From the NCBI GenBank assembly GCA_036346405.1, contig CM070559.1:44386518-44450517 (forward strand): a DNA stretch of 64,000 bases, in the 5' to 3' direction. The stretch is from Phyllostachys edulis (lineage: Eukaryota > Streptophyta > Magnoliopsida > Poales > Poaceae). The first letter of the stretch is position 1. The number at the start of each line of letters is the position of its first letter. The position numbers were made by a program, and so were the translations under genes. Under the pieces are notes generated by a model. That model searched no databases. It was not told the origin of the DNA and saw nothing but the letters and a program-made list of their open reading frames with translations. Shown piece by piece: positions 1 through 11,624 of the stretch.

Positions 1-125
1 ATAGGGTGAACAACAACTCCAAAATATTCATCTCCAAGCATGTCTCCTCCAACCACATGTGTTTTATCTTTACTCACTAAAACTCCTTTGGCCACAACTT
101 TATTTTTGTTTCTTGGGTTCGTCGA
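1..125 (-). CDS. Transposase-like C-terminal fragment (Tnp1/En-Spm type)
   Basis: On the minus strand this reads as NPRNKNKVVAKGVLVS followed by KTHVVGGDMLGDEYFG and VVVHP. That resembles the small C-terminal domain of plant En/Spm TNP1-like proteins, which typically run '...NP.. VA.. .I.STDP...VGG..LG..F..V.V'. It lies inside the CACTA element and in its orientation, which supports a transposon-encoded protein. It is cut by the window edge. Family assignment is from pattern memory only. Confidence 0.4.
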
Positions 126-1438
126 AAACAAGAAGACTTCACTATTATTCTATCATTTTAAGAAATACAACGTTTGTTATTGATGAACTTGTAAAGGGTT
201 TATTTTATACAAAAACTAGGAACATCACATATTGAATTGTACCAACTATATTCTAGTACTTCCATTCTTGGAGGTACATGTGGCAAACATAATTTAAATG
301 AGGAAGATCAGTGAATGCACAAACAAAATCGGTAATACTATTGTACAAAACAATACAGCTGCAGTAATTTCGATTTGCAGTTTGCATATACCTGGTTAGT
401 AACCTGCTCACGCGGTAAAGCTGATTCAGCACAACCTAGATTGGCTTCAACACAATTTTCAGTATATGCTTTCTACAATTGAAGTTCAGTTCAGTTGTAA
501 GTGAACTTATACTAAAAATGAGCATAGTTTGATAACTGAGTGAAAATTTCTTCACACACCTTAGCAATCATGTGTTCATGTGGTAAAGATGAATTGGCAA
601 AACCCTCTTTAGTTCTAGTAATATTGCCGAGATGCAATTGCTGCAACTTATGATAAACGATAGTTTTAAAACATTAGCAAAAACTTGCATTTAAATTTAT
701 TAATGAAGAAAATAAATGAAAAACCACTGCATCACCTACATAGTATTCGATGGAGCGTGCGCATTGCCATCTGATTCTTCAAGGTCATTATCAGATTCAT
801 GTTGGGTATCATTATCAACAACTCTTTCAAACAATCTAATGACAGGTAAATATATGCGTAGGCCACACAGTCATATGAGCTGCAAATTGTTTAGAGAACT
901 CCATGCTCTGCAACTACAAGTTAAAGAACAATGATCAGTACATCTTCCTTTTAGTTGCAAATCATGAATCAGCTAACAGAGATAAAACACTTCTAAATAT
1001 GTTGTTCTATCATTTAGTTTACATCCTGTTCTTCGGGCCCGGGCGTGGGAGCAAGTCTAGCCGGTGCCCTCAGTCCACGTATTGCTCCAATTAATCTGTC
1101 CCTTTAATAGAACAACACAATGTGCATGATACACATGAAACAACCAAATTAAATAATGTCTTTTACATAGGACATCACACACATGACACCACTAGCAGGT
1201 TGCCAACAAAATAGTCATACGTTGCAATAGGAAAATACAGGGAAAGATGCCTATTTGATCAGTGCTGCCTATCATTGTCACACAACATCAAGGAGAGTGA
1301 TTAAATTCACATTTTCAGTTATCTAACAAGTTTTTATCAATAATGAAATCTGGTCAATGCATAAGAAGAATATATGGCTAACAAATATTTGAATGTTTAG
1401 CATGCAACTACCCTCAGATGTAAATTCAATCAGCGTAC

Positions 1439-1602
1439 CTTCAACTGATAACTTAAGGGCTGTTGATAGGCCATTCTCATATTCACAAACAGCAACCAAT
1501 AAGATAGCCTCAGGCCTCAGCTGACTCTAGGCGTAGGTCATTCAAACTCTTTATTGCAGAATCCAAATCATCTCCAAATGCCTCAAGAGTTCTTTCAAGC
1601 AA
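1439..1602 (-). pseudogene. Captured exon of a CUE/UBA-like-domain protein gene inside the CACTA element
   Basis: The minus strand shows a good acceptor (TTCCAG) before 1602 and a donor (GTACGC) after 1439. Between them it reads LLERTLEAFGDDLDSAIKSL then NDLRLESAEA, the helical pattern of the ubiquitin-binding CUE-domain family of plants. A 7-bp tandem duplication (TGAGGCC/TGAGGCT, near 1517-1530) shifts the frame. After it the reading continues as EAILLVAVCEYENGLSTALK. An ordinary cellular exon inside a CACTA element suggests transduplication. The host-gene identity is recalled from family pattern, so it is moderately uncertain. Confidence 0.45.
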
Positions 1603-2665
1603 CTGGAATAATTTTGAAAATCATTAAAAATCAATATCATATGGCTATCATAAGAATCCACTATTTATTCACTAAAATGGTGAGCTAAATTATACACCAT
1701 GAAAACAATCTAGTCATCACCAGCATAAAATCGTAAGTTTCAATACAAGATACCAAGCTTCATGTAGCAAACAATACTAACCAGAAAAAATGCACTTGGA
1801 ACAATGGAAGCATGACAACAGGTGTAGATTAATAGAATGGATCGATAAGAAAATCTTGTATGCATGTCACATTTACATACATCAATATTGAAAATTCACA
1901 TGACAACAGGTTAAAATTCAGCCTCGATCCCCCGCCTTGCATTGCGCCTCCCTTGTCTCTGGTGACCGGCCACGCCGAGACTAACCTCGAGTTCGCGCCG
2001 AGACTCACCTCCAAGATGCTCCTCCCGCCTGGATCTGACACCCCAAGCCTCGATGCCCCGGGCCTCCCCTGCTCTGCCTCCCCCTAGATCCAACACCCCT
2101 GGCCTCCCCTGCTCTGCCTCGACTACTCGACGCCGCCCCGCCCTAGATCCGATCACCGCCTCGAGCTCCGAGCACCACCTCGAGTTGCCCCGCACTGGAT
2201 CTGCCGCCAAGCGCCACCCTATGCCACCCCGAGCACCCGACGACGTCTGATGCCGCCCTATGCTCCACGTGGCCCCTCTGGCCTCTGCTCCACGCACCCA
2301 ACGCCACCACAAGTGGCTGCCCGTGAACTCTGCTCTGCCCAGCCGCCCCCGAGCTCCCACCACCACATCGAGCCTCCTGGATGGAGGCTAGATTTGCCCC
2401 TAGAGATGGGGATTTGAGGGAGCACCTACATGGGGGGAGGCACAGCACCGACCAGCAGATTGGATTTCTGTTGGGAGGTTGAAGAAGTGGGGAGGTGGAG
2501 AGACAAAGGCATGGGGAGGTGGAGAGATGCCTACAGTAAGAGATTCTGTGGCGTTATATAAAATGTCTTGAGAAGCGTCTTTACATACAAGGTGTTTCTC
2601 GGCGTAGAGATAGACATAAAAGCGTCAAAACAAAAGTCTCTTTATGTGATAGTTTTGTTGTAGTG

Positions 2666-3686
2666 TGAGGCTCATGCATTTAATCATTGTAGCATATGAC
2701 TATACTTTGCAAATGTGTTTTGCAAATGGTTGAAGTCCATGTACCTACTCCTTGTGGCATGATCTAAGTTTGCAAATGTGTTTTGTAAATTGTTGGGATT
2801 CCTGCATTTTCCCTTGGCATGGTTTAAGATTTTTCATTGTTATTTCCTTGGACAATAACCACGGTAGTACTGGGTTTCTACAACGGTATTACCGCAAATA
2901 CTGATTCTTTGCTAATTTCTACTCCCAATGGCTAGTTTTTGTCGTGAGGGCTATAAATACCCTCTTGGCCAGTTGAGAGACAATCTTTGGCATCTCATTT
3001 CACTCTCTTGAGCTAGTGTGAGCTTTTCCTCTTAATTGTGCATGTTTTGCACCTTATGAGCAAGGAGGGAGGTCTCTAGTTGCATGTGTTGCATCTAGAG
3101 GTGGATTTTGTATCCACTTGAGCTTGTGCATTCGTTGCACATGGTGAGAGTCAAGCAAGTGGCTTGACTTATTACTCTTGGAGTTTGTCGACTCCTAGAC
3201 AGCGTTGGAGGCATCGTGTCCAGTGATCTCTTCAAAAAAGATTGTGAAGAGGCCCGACATATTGTGAAGGTTGGAGCTCACCTACCCGAAGCGAGAAAGA
3301 GCTACCACTAGTGGAATTGAGGTGTTTGGCTTAATTCGTGGAGCCGGTCCGATTTGTTTGGGCTTACCTCAATGTGGATTAGGGGAGACCGGCAAGTCTC
3401 CTAACACCACAGTAAAATGTCCTTGTGTCATTATGATTTGCTCTCTTATAATTTACTTTGTGCAATTTATATTCCTAGAATTAAATTGCTTACATATCTT
3501 TGTATGTTTGCTATCATTATCAATAGTCTTATATCTTGTTGGTGCACTTAGTCAAGACTAGTTGATTTAGGTTTTAATTGAGCAAAATCAAATTGATTTA
3601 CAATTTCGCATAAAACTCGGTTTTACCCAAAAGATTTTAAAAACTGCCTATTCACCCCCCCTCTAGTCGGTCTCCTCAATCTTACA
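2666..3686 (+). mobile_element. Copia-type LTR fragment (3' part of an LTR, SIRE/Maximus-like)
   Basis: The stretch carries a TATAAATA box (2952-2959) and a long U5-like region. It ends in the signature CCTATTCACCCCCCCTCTAG and then CTTACA, as in many grass SIRE/Maximus copia LTRs. No PBS (TGGTATCAGAGC) follows 3686, so this is a solo LTR or the downstream LTR. The left part is missing, with the CACTA terminus abutting it. The CGGTATTACCGC motif near 2887 is shared with the solo LTR at 49360-50939. Confidence 0.55.
2952..2959 (+). promoter_or_regulatory. TATA box of the copia LTR
   Basis: TATAAATA in GGCTATAAATACCCTC. About 30 bases downstream would lie the start of the R region of the LTR. 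This is retrotransposon promoter sequence, not a host gene promoter. Confidence 0.4.
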
Positions 3687-4224
3687 CCATTCCCTAAGTA
3701 AGGCCTACGTGTTTTATCTACCTACTTCTTGTTCAGTGATGAGTATCAGCTGTGGCCCTGATTAACTAGCATGGGGTCGTGACATAGCTACTGCTAACCT
3801 TCGTGACTAATAGTACTAGTAATCTTATATATTGTGAAGTTTATATTTTAGCTTCTAGTTCCAAGTAAAACCTAGTTACGCGTTAGGCGTATTCGTCATA
3901 TTGTGTTTTAATTGAATTGTGCTTGTTGAATGAGCTACCTCTCAACTCAGTCATTGTTAATGACCTAGGGTTAATAGTTACCTATACGCTCCTTACCTTT
4001 ATCTAACTAGTTCTTACCAAGGTGTAAACCTTATGGTTTTTCACCACCTTAGTTAAATTATTTAGTTTATTTTAAATGTTAATTCCACACTACTAGCTTT
4101 CATTACTACTACTACACATTATTGACATGTTGTACAGATTAAGGTATGTTGAATATACTAATCTTCTAACTGGGTAGTTACTACTACTACACATTATTGA
4201 CTGCCTCGATTCATTATTGGCTAC
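3687..4224 (+). mobile_element. Left piece of an older gypsy LTR, split by the Tat element
   Basis: AT-rich, non-coding sequence continuing to the target duplication AATCC of the Tat element. Together with 17405-19666 it forms one pre-insertion unit, which ends in the gypsy-style LTR terminus GGGGTGTTACA at 19666. I found no open frame of interest. Its own left border was not found. Confidence 0.4.
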
Positions 4225-4229
4225 AATCC

Positions 4230-5039
4230 TGTCGGTGTTTTAGGACCGAACCTACGTAAAGATTATTTGATTCGGGGGTTCCTCTAGGCTCAAAATCACA
4301 CAGAGATGGAGACACAGGGGTTTTTATACAGGTTCGGGCCTTCTCCTGGGAGAATAACAACCCTACTCCTGTGTGTATGTATTGAGTATGCTGGATTACA
4401 AGATAGAGCCAAAGACTAGAGAATTGTACTTCTAATGATCTCTGGATCCTCCCGATTGTCCTGATGATTCTGCCTTTTATACAGTCCTCAAGGTGTACCG
4501 TTGCGCCTCTAGTGTAAAGACTGCTTAATGTCTCAGATTATTGAGCCGTTACTGGAGGTTATTATGGGAGTAGAAACGTTCCCATGCTGTCAGGCAGTTA
4601 TCACCATAACAAAGGAGTTAAAATCGTGCCATTATTTCAGAGAATAACCACGTAATTTATTGCCCATATTTTGAATATGGTACGGAAGATTCCCTGATCG
4701 ACTAGGCCCACATGTCTGTAAGCCCTGTCGATTAGGGACTGGTCGTAGAAGATCTTACAACCAGGTGATCTTACAACCAGGTGGTGGTCGTAGAAGATCT
4801 TACGACCACAGACTGATCGTAGAAGAACTTACGATCATGGGATAGTCGTAGAAGGACTTACGACTATAGGGTAGTTGTAAGAGGACTTACGACTACTGGG
4901 TGGTCGTAGAAGAACTTACGACCTCCAGCTTCTCCCTTATGGCTATTAAGGGGTATACTCAAGAGTTATATGACGTCATTATTATCCATACTATGAATTA
5001 TAGATATATAATAAAATGAGGATTGTTATGTCCTCGTCA
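4230..5039 (-). repeat. 3' LTR of the Tat gypsy element (left copy)
   Basis: 810 bp, TGTCGGTGTTTTAGG to CCTCGTCA. Next to it inside (5040-5051) is a pyrimidine-rich TCTAGCCCTGAC, the complement of a short polypurine tract. Positions 4738-4925 hold a tandem series of short palindromes of the form GGTCGTA-GAAGNNCT-TACGACC. Confidence 0.9.
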
Positions 5040-5624
5040 TCTAGCCCTGACTTAGCTTAAAATAACTTACTTGGAGAAGGAGCGCAAGAGATGGTCTTAC
5101 GATCAATAGATGGTCGTAGAAAGATGGTCGAAGGAAAGACTCTTCGACTAGTGTTTCATTTGACCAGAAATTTACTTGGTCAAGAAAATTGTGGGGTAAT
5201 CATGCGACTTACAAGGTGGTCGTAAACAAATTTTCCGAACACCAAGTGGTCGCAGCACCATGGTTGGAAGTAAAATATTTCCCATCGCTGTTATATTTGA
5301 CCAGAAAAGACTTGGTCAAGAAGGTAATTTCGCTTGAGGTGTAAAGACTGACCTGATTTCTTCGAGCAGACAAATTTAAGAATCCCAATCGACTCCCTCA
5401 AGTCTGTCTGTTGGAGCGGTTCCTGAAGCGTTGGCAACCGTTGGGTAGCCATGTCTTTTCAACTTCAAGCGTGCGGTTATAAATTTTCACAGTGGGTAAG
5501 GATAAGGTCTTTTACCTTCCCCCAAATCGCTCTTGTTGTTCAAGCTTTTGAGTTCTCTGCTGCCGACCAAATCGAGCCTTCTTCCCCAATTTTTCCAAAT
5601 CCAAACCTTCGGCTTTTGGGAGAA

Positions 5625-8600
5625 ATGGCCGGAACCGCTTCCAATTGGGCCGAATCGGAAATGGATGCGGCCAAAATTAGAGCTTTGGTCGACTCCGAGA
5701 AGATCCCGAAGAAGGAATTCGTGAAGTGGATTGAGGCCATTGGGCAGCATTGGCCGTCGGGGGAGATTGGAAAAATCCCTGTTTTCTAGGCATTTTGTGA
5801 GTATGGTCTTCGATTGCCAGCTCACCCTTTCCTGACATTGGTACTCGAATACTTCCAGGTGGAGTTGGTGAATCTTGTTCCCAATTCTATCACAATGTTG
5901 GGGGGTGTTCGTGTACCTATGTGAGGCCTACCTGGGGATTCCGGCTGATTTGGAGTTGTTCTGGTACTACTACAGAATGACTCAACTAGTTGGAATTGCC
6001 GGTAGCTACAGTCTGAAACTCCACGATGGGAAGTCGAAGGAGTATATTCAAATGTTTACTCGGTCATCATGGCCGGGGTGGAAGAAGAGGTGGTTCTATT
6101 GGGAGATAACCAATGAGGATAGCCTCTCCTTCGTTAGGAAACCGGTCGAGAAGATTTCTTCCTGGGATACGACTCCCAAGGATCTCGGTCGGATCACCCC
6201 CTTTATTCGAGCTATTGCAGACTTGAAGGAAGAGGGGCTCACTAGATGGCACGTGGTGAAGGATTTCATCACGCGCCGCATCAGCCCTCTGAAGAAGAGG
6301 GCTTATCCAATGTGGAGGTACTCTGGGTCGAAAGACTCGACTAGGGACTACGAGGAGGGTAAGTAAACTTCAAGCTTAGCTTTCTTTCTGTTATTTTTGA
6401 AATTGGCTTATTAAATGTTCTCTTATCCCTACAGACCTCTCACAAGAGGAGATTGATGCTCAAGTCAAACTCATCTGTGAGAAGCCCCCAGCCCATGTGG
6501 TGGCGCCTCCAATCTTGGCTGACCTGTCCCCAGAGGACAAGGTGGAGCGCCTAAAGGTAATCGAGAGTTGATTTCATCTTTAGGACTTTGTAGTTATAGA
6601 AGAACTTATGACTGGGTACTGATCGTAGGAAGGCTTATGATCAGCTTCTGGTCGTAGAAAAACTTATGACGAGAGGGTTGCCGTAGAAAAGCTTATGACA
6701 TGATGATGGTCGTAGAAGAACTTACGACTCCTTTATAATATCTTTCTTTCTGATTTCTGCAGAAAGTAGGCATGGAGAACCGTCAGGACGACGAAGAAGT
6801 CGAACTGATGGTCATTGTGTCTTGACTCTGATGAGAGCAAGCTTGTTCCCCCACCAAGAGGTGTCGGCTTGTTAAAGCCGCCGACAAGGGAGGCTCAAGC
6901 TCAAGCCCTGCTGTTGAGCAAGCAGATGCTCCTCAGACCAGGAGGAGGAAGCTCGCAGAGGTCGTTGATAAGGACAAGAAGCTCGAGCCCGCTATTTAAA
7001 TCATGCCTTTGGCTAATCTTGCGGCTGAAATAATAGCTACAGAGGAAACAATTGCATCAGGAATAGCTGAAGTATTCAAGCCCAAAGCCCCCAAGACCAA
7101 GGTACCCTTCTATTATGACAATAAAACCTTCGTAGTTTCTACTTCTCGTGGCTTTATCAAGCGACTAGAAAAGGCGAACTGGAAGGGTTTCATGTCTTTT
7201 GTGAAGGAAACTGCTACGCCAATAGTACCTGTGGTCAAGGGTAACGATGTCCTTGAGGTGGTCGAGACAGGTCTCGACCGTTCGAAGAGCCAAGAGTCTC
7301 AAGGAGTAATGGCGCTTGATCAAGACCCATGACCAGACGTGGTCGTGGCTATTCCTTAATTTGAGTCTCAACCAGACGCGGTTGAGAAAAAGTCGAAGAA
7401 ACCTTCCTTAGGGAGGATCTTTTCCAAACTCAGGATCAAGTCTGGCACTAGGAGGTATGTAAAAGAGATAAAAGTGTAAGAACAGCTTTTACCTTTTGCT
7501 TTTTACTACCTAATTGTGCTTTCCCTTTTACGATCTTAGCTCGGCACCTGTCACCCTCGAGGACGTTCCTGTCAAGGAACCCACTGCTATTTCCCCGGCA
7601 GGCGCAGGAACAGAAGTGGTGGTGGTCGAAGGATCGTCCACCGTCTGAGTGGCGGAAGGTGTCGTTAGTGCTGAAGTGGCTACGACTAGCTGGCCGGTCG
7701 TAGAACCAGGGGTGAAGATGGTGGCGGCGGAGACATTCGGCCATGGGGGTGAAATATCCCATCACCGTGCTGGGAAGGAAGTCACTACGGATGATCTTCT
7801 CGGTTTCCAAGGCCAAGATGCTGATGCCGCTATCTCCAAAGGAGAAAAAGAGTTCGAGCTCTTCGATCACTCCTTTGGGTTCTTTGCTCCAGCTACCGTT
7901 GTGGGCTCCCGTGCGTTCAGATCTCGTGATCGCGTTCCTCACCCTAAAGACATTCCCAACAGAGGGGACATTTTCGATGATGAGCGTCTCGAAAGGGTAT
8001 GGTGGAACCGAGTTGATGAGATCGATGAACTGAGGAACCCCACGAAGGTGGTATCTTCTTTTGCTCGCACTGCCATGAATGTAAGTACCTGAAATTTAGT
8101 ATTTACATATATGCCTTTTCACGCTTCTTACTGCCTTTCTTTATGCAGAATTCGTTGGAACAGATTGTCACTATTGCTGAATACCACAGGCAACTTGTCC
8201 AACTGCGGCAAGATAAAGCGCTACTCTGCGAGTAGGCGGAGAGGTGGTAAGTAGCTACTTTTCGTAATCTTTTATGTTTCGACCACTCATACAATACTTG
8301 CGGGGCTTGTCGTAAAAGATCTTACAACTAGGTACTGGTCGTAGAAGAGCTTATGACCAGGGTTTTGTTGTAGAATAACTTACGACTAGATCTTGGTCGT
8401 AGAAGAACTTACGACCGCTTGTTTGGTGCTGACGTCTACTCTTTCCTTTTGCAGGTTTAAGAGTGACGAGAAGACCTTAGCTGATTCTCTTGACTATGAA
8501 AAAGCCGAGGTGAAGAAGCTAAAGGAGGAGATTGAAGACCTCTAGAAGAAGTTTCAGGAGGCAAACTCTGCAAACCAAAAGTTGCAGGGACGACTAAGTG

Positions 8601-9098
8601 GTAAGTGTTGAACTTAAGACCGCCTTCAACCTTCTTTTTCTTTTCTAAATCTTATTTCTTTTCAGAGAAGGACCAAGAGGTCTAGACATGGGAGCAGCGC
8701 TACCTCAAGGATACCGCCGCTCACGCCAATGAAGTCAAGAATTTAGATTCTCAACTAGTTGGTAAGCAAACCTTTACCTGCGATTAGTTGTGTTTTCCTC
8801 TCGAGGTCATTTTATCTGACTGGTCTCATTCTTTTCAGAACAAGTAGTACAAATAAAACGACTCCACGAGGCTTCGACTCGCAATCAGGAGGAAATGAAG
8901 GCTTTGAAGATCAATCTTCAAGACAACGTTTCACTTCTAAACAATGTACTCGGTGGGCTTCATGCCGAGGGGATTACTCCTCGAGATGACACACTGTCTG
9001 CCCACTTAAGTGCCATTGGCGAACAAGTCGGAACTTTGCAGGAATTGGTGACTATCCTAAAGGCTAACCAATTCAATTCGATAAAGGATGCGATCTAA
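5625..9098 (+). CDS. Spliced antisense gene of the Tat element ('putative gypsy-type transposon' protein family), degenerate
   Basis: Eight exons with clean GT/AG borders: 5625-6358, 6435-6556, 6763-7454, 7540-8080, 8149-8246, 8455-8600, 8666-8761, 8839-9098. The start is ATG 5625 (MAGTASNWAESEMD). Exon 1 contains VFVYLCEAYLGIP, SWPGWKKRWFYW and WHVVKDFITRRISPLKKR, the hallmark of the plant gypsy-associated family often labelled Transposase_28. Exons 6-8 read as long charged heptad-rich helix (for example VKKLKEEIEDL), likely coiled coil. There are in-frame stops in exon 1 (after GKIPVF), later exons and after ...SIKDAI, and an extra G near 5898, so this copy is broken. Reading beyond the last stop continues to about 9230. 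The function of the family is unknown. Confidence 0.7.
6588..6727 (+). repeat. Palindrome array inside intron 2 of the antisense gene
   Basis: About five units of the type TGGTCGTAGAAGAACTTACGAC with drifted arms, the same module as in the LTRs. A similar set lies in the intron at 8305-8416, and single degenerate copies lie at about 10160-10255. Confidence 0.7.
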
Positions 9099-9297
9099 GA
9101 GGGAATAAGATTTGTCCTGGAAAAACTTAAAGCCCGTGATCCCAACCTTAATCTGCAACCTGTCATAGACGACTTCGTTTGCCCTGAAGCAGATCGATCG
9201 CTGAGGCAGTCACGGAGGGTATGCAGATAAGATCTCCTTCACCAGAGCAATCTGTACCAGATTCCTGAGTCCTGTAAAGACAAATTTTTGTTGATGT

Positions 9298-9300
<3 letters not shown>

Positions 9301-9331
<31 letters not shown>
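9301..9331. repeat. (TA)n microsatellite
   Basis: Uninterrupted TA dinucleotide run of about 31 bases just downstream of the antisense gene. Confidence 0.95.
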
Positions 9332-9333
<2 letters not shown>

Positions 9334-9572
9334 CTTTCCTTTTTCCTGAAAATCATCTTGTCGAGTAATTAGTAACTCATAAGATAATGAACGGAAAAAA
9401 GAGCAAGACTAAGAATTGAAGTCAAGTTAATAACTTTATCCTAGCCCCCGGCTATTTGCTTGGTTTATTTAGATAAACCGAGTAAATAGTGTTTAAATGG
9501 GTTTTGTAAAAGAGAGAGGTTTAGCTAACTTGTGGTTTTTCGATCACAATTATCATGCACTGGTCGAAAGAG

Positions 9573-10130
9573 TAGGAACGAGTCGACACTAGGAAGTTCC
9601 TTCTAGTGGACAGGACCACATGCAGAGAGGAAAGACTTCGACTAGGTGATGTTACCATCTCCGACCAGAATAATCAAATCAAGAACGGTCAACTTGAGTT
9701 AGATAAACGCCTGGAGTTCCTTTTAAAAAAATTGTTCTACTTATTTCAATGCACTCAGTAGGTTCGCTCTGGTAGCAAGAGTTAGAAACAGGACGATGCT
9801 AGGAAGTTCCTTCTAGTGGGCAGGACCACGTGCAGAGAGGAAAGTCTTCGACTAGGTGTTGTAACTTCCTTCGACCACTTAAAACAAACCGAGGTTACCA
9901 AAAGTAGTCGAACAAATTTAAAAAGTATACTCGGCTTAATTTATTTTTTCAAAAAGATGAATGAAGAAATAAACTAAGGTACTAAGAGTTGGCTTGACAT
10001 TATTTCGACCATGTTTTGAACCCAAGCTCTCTATGTTGGTAGCAAAAAGGGAGGAACGAGTAGATTCTAGGAAGTTCCTTCTAGTGGGCGGGACCACGTG
10101 CAGAGAGGGAAGGCTTCGACTAGGTGATGT
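9573..10130 (+). repeat. Three dispersed copies of an ~80-100-bp unit in the Tat 3' region
   Basis: Copies near 9573-9652, 9784-9862 and 10047-10130 share GTAGGAACGAGT-like starts, then AGGAAGTTCCTTCTAGTGG, GGACCACRTGCAGAGAGG and CTTCGACTAGGTG. Spacing is 210-265 bp. The block AGGAAGTTCCTT is itself palindromic. No coding sense is apparent. Confidence 0.8.
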
Positions 10131-10335
10131 TACCATTCTTTTGACCAGTGTAAAGATGAACTGGGTACTGGTCGTAGGATGTCTTACGACCAGTGTATTG
10201 TTGTGGAAAAGCTCACAACTAGGAACCGGTTGAAGACGGACCTTCAACCAGGGTATGGTGGAAAGAATTGTCAAAGCACTACTCAAAGAAAAGCAATAAA
10301 GATAGAAAGAACCTGATGCTTTATTGAATGGTTGG

Positions 10336-11624
10336 TCATTTACATGTAGAATTTGCGTAACTGGTCGATATTCCAAGAATTAGAGAGAACCCGGCCGTCT
10401 TCCATTGCGGTCGTCGAACACGGACGATAATTTCGACCACTGTGTAAGGACCTTCCCACTTGGGGGAAAGTTTGTTCCGATTAGACTGAGATTGAATTTT
10501 TCTCAATACCAAGTCACCTATAGCAAGGCTACGAGGTTGGACCATACGATCGTAGTATTTGCGCAGGGCTTACTGGTAGACCACTGAATGGATTAAGGCT
10601 TGATTTCTCTTTTCTTCGAGCAGGTTAATGTCATCTGCTCGAAGTTGTTCTTGGGTTGAGTCATTGAAACTCTCGACCCTTGTTGACCTGATCTTTAGTT
10701 CTGGCGGAAGCATAGCTTCAGCACCAAAAACTAGGAAAAAAAGGAGTTTTGTTTGTTGCCCGACTAGCGGTCGTGCGAACCGCCCATAATACTGAGGGTA
10801 ATTCTTGTACCCAAGCCCCCGAGCGCTTAACAAGCTGGTCGAAGACTCGAGTTTGATTCCCTGCATTATTTGGCCATTCGCTTGTTCGACTACCCCATTA
10901 CTTTGGGGATGGGCGACAGAGACGTAATAGAGCTTGGTACCCAACTCGTCGCAAAATTCTTGAAATTTTGCGCTCGAAAATTGTTTACCATTATCTGTGA
11001 TTATTCGACTTGGGACTTCAAATCGAGTAATCATGCTTCTCATCATGAACCATTTTGCGGCTTCCGTTGTTATCCCAGTCACAGGTTCGGCTTCGATCTA
11101 TTTTGTGAACATATCAATAGCCACAAAAAGGAACTCAAAGCCCCTGGAGCCCGTGGGAACGGTCCTAGGATATCGAGACCCCAAGTCGCAAAAGGCCAAG
11201 ATAGAGGAATTGTTTGTAATGTCTGAGCCGGTTGGTGTATTTGTATGCTATGAAACTGGCATTGTACACATTTCTTAACTAACTCTTTGGCATCGTAGAG
11301 GGCTATTGGCCAGTAAAATCCTTGTCGAAAGGCTTTTCCGACCAATGTTCTTTAGGAAGCATGAGTTCCACAGATGCCCCTGTGAATGTCGTGAAGGAGG
11401 TTTAGTCCTTCTCTCTGCGGTATGCATCGTATGAGTACCCCTTGAGTACCTCGTTTATAGAGGACTCCTTGGGTATACATTTTGGTCTTTCGGGATAAAC
11501 GGTCTGCTTCGAGATCGTCATCGGGTATGAAACCCATCTGAAGATACTTGTAGATGGAATCCATCCAAGTATCCTCGTATTCTAAAGAGGCTGTCTCAAT
11601 AGGAGATATCTCTGGTGTGTCCAC
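10336..11624 (-). CDS. Integrase region of the Tat gypsy polyprotein (broken)
   Basis: Three minus-strand reading blocks in order. 11624-11352 ends with the N-terminal zinc-binding segment. 11345-11079 contains GFYWPIALYDAKELVKKC and GLDILGPFPRAPG, the first catalytic Asp region. 11082-10570 contains RIITDNGKQFSSAKFQEF (second Asp) and HPQSNGVVEQANGQIMQG (Glu region). The last block, 10545-10336, has NKLSPKWEGPYTV, the GPY/F C-terminal domain. Frame changes between blocks mean no functional integrase. A second copy of this domain lies at 44618-45268. Confidence 0.85.

Larger units (their letters stand above)
1..2665 (-). mobile_element. CACTA (En/Spm-type) DNA transposon, 5' part; rest lies off the left edge
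   Basis: Read on the minus strand, the element starts at 2665 with CACTACAACAAAACTATC, the conserved CACTA terminus. The next 150 bases repeat a GACGCTT / GACGCTTTTATGTC theme, as expected of CACTA subterminal transposase-binding repeats. Inside lie a GC-rich stretch (about 1911-2450) with no protein I recognise, a captured exon (1439-1602), several short exon-like stretches on the minus strand (for example around 400-470 and 540-640, each ending at a GT donor) and a transposase-like fragment at the window edge. The other terminus and the 3-bp target duplication cannot be checked. Confidence 0.7.

Noticed and set aside
716..1094. Two small plus-strand frames at the left end
   Set aside because: They run against the CACTA element's orientation and have no recognisable content.
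1911..2450. Overlapping GC-rich open frames on both strands
   Set aside because: Low-complexity Gly/Arg/Ala or Pro/Ser content without domain. Typical of GC-rich stretches inside CACTA elements.
4738..4925. CRISPR-like array of regularly spaced repeats
   Set aside because: Plant retrotransposon LTR. Units are adjacent imperfect palindromes without unique spacers.
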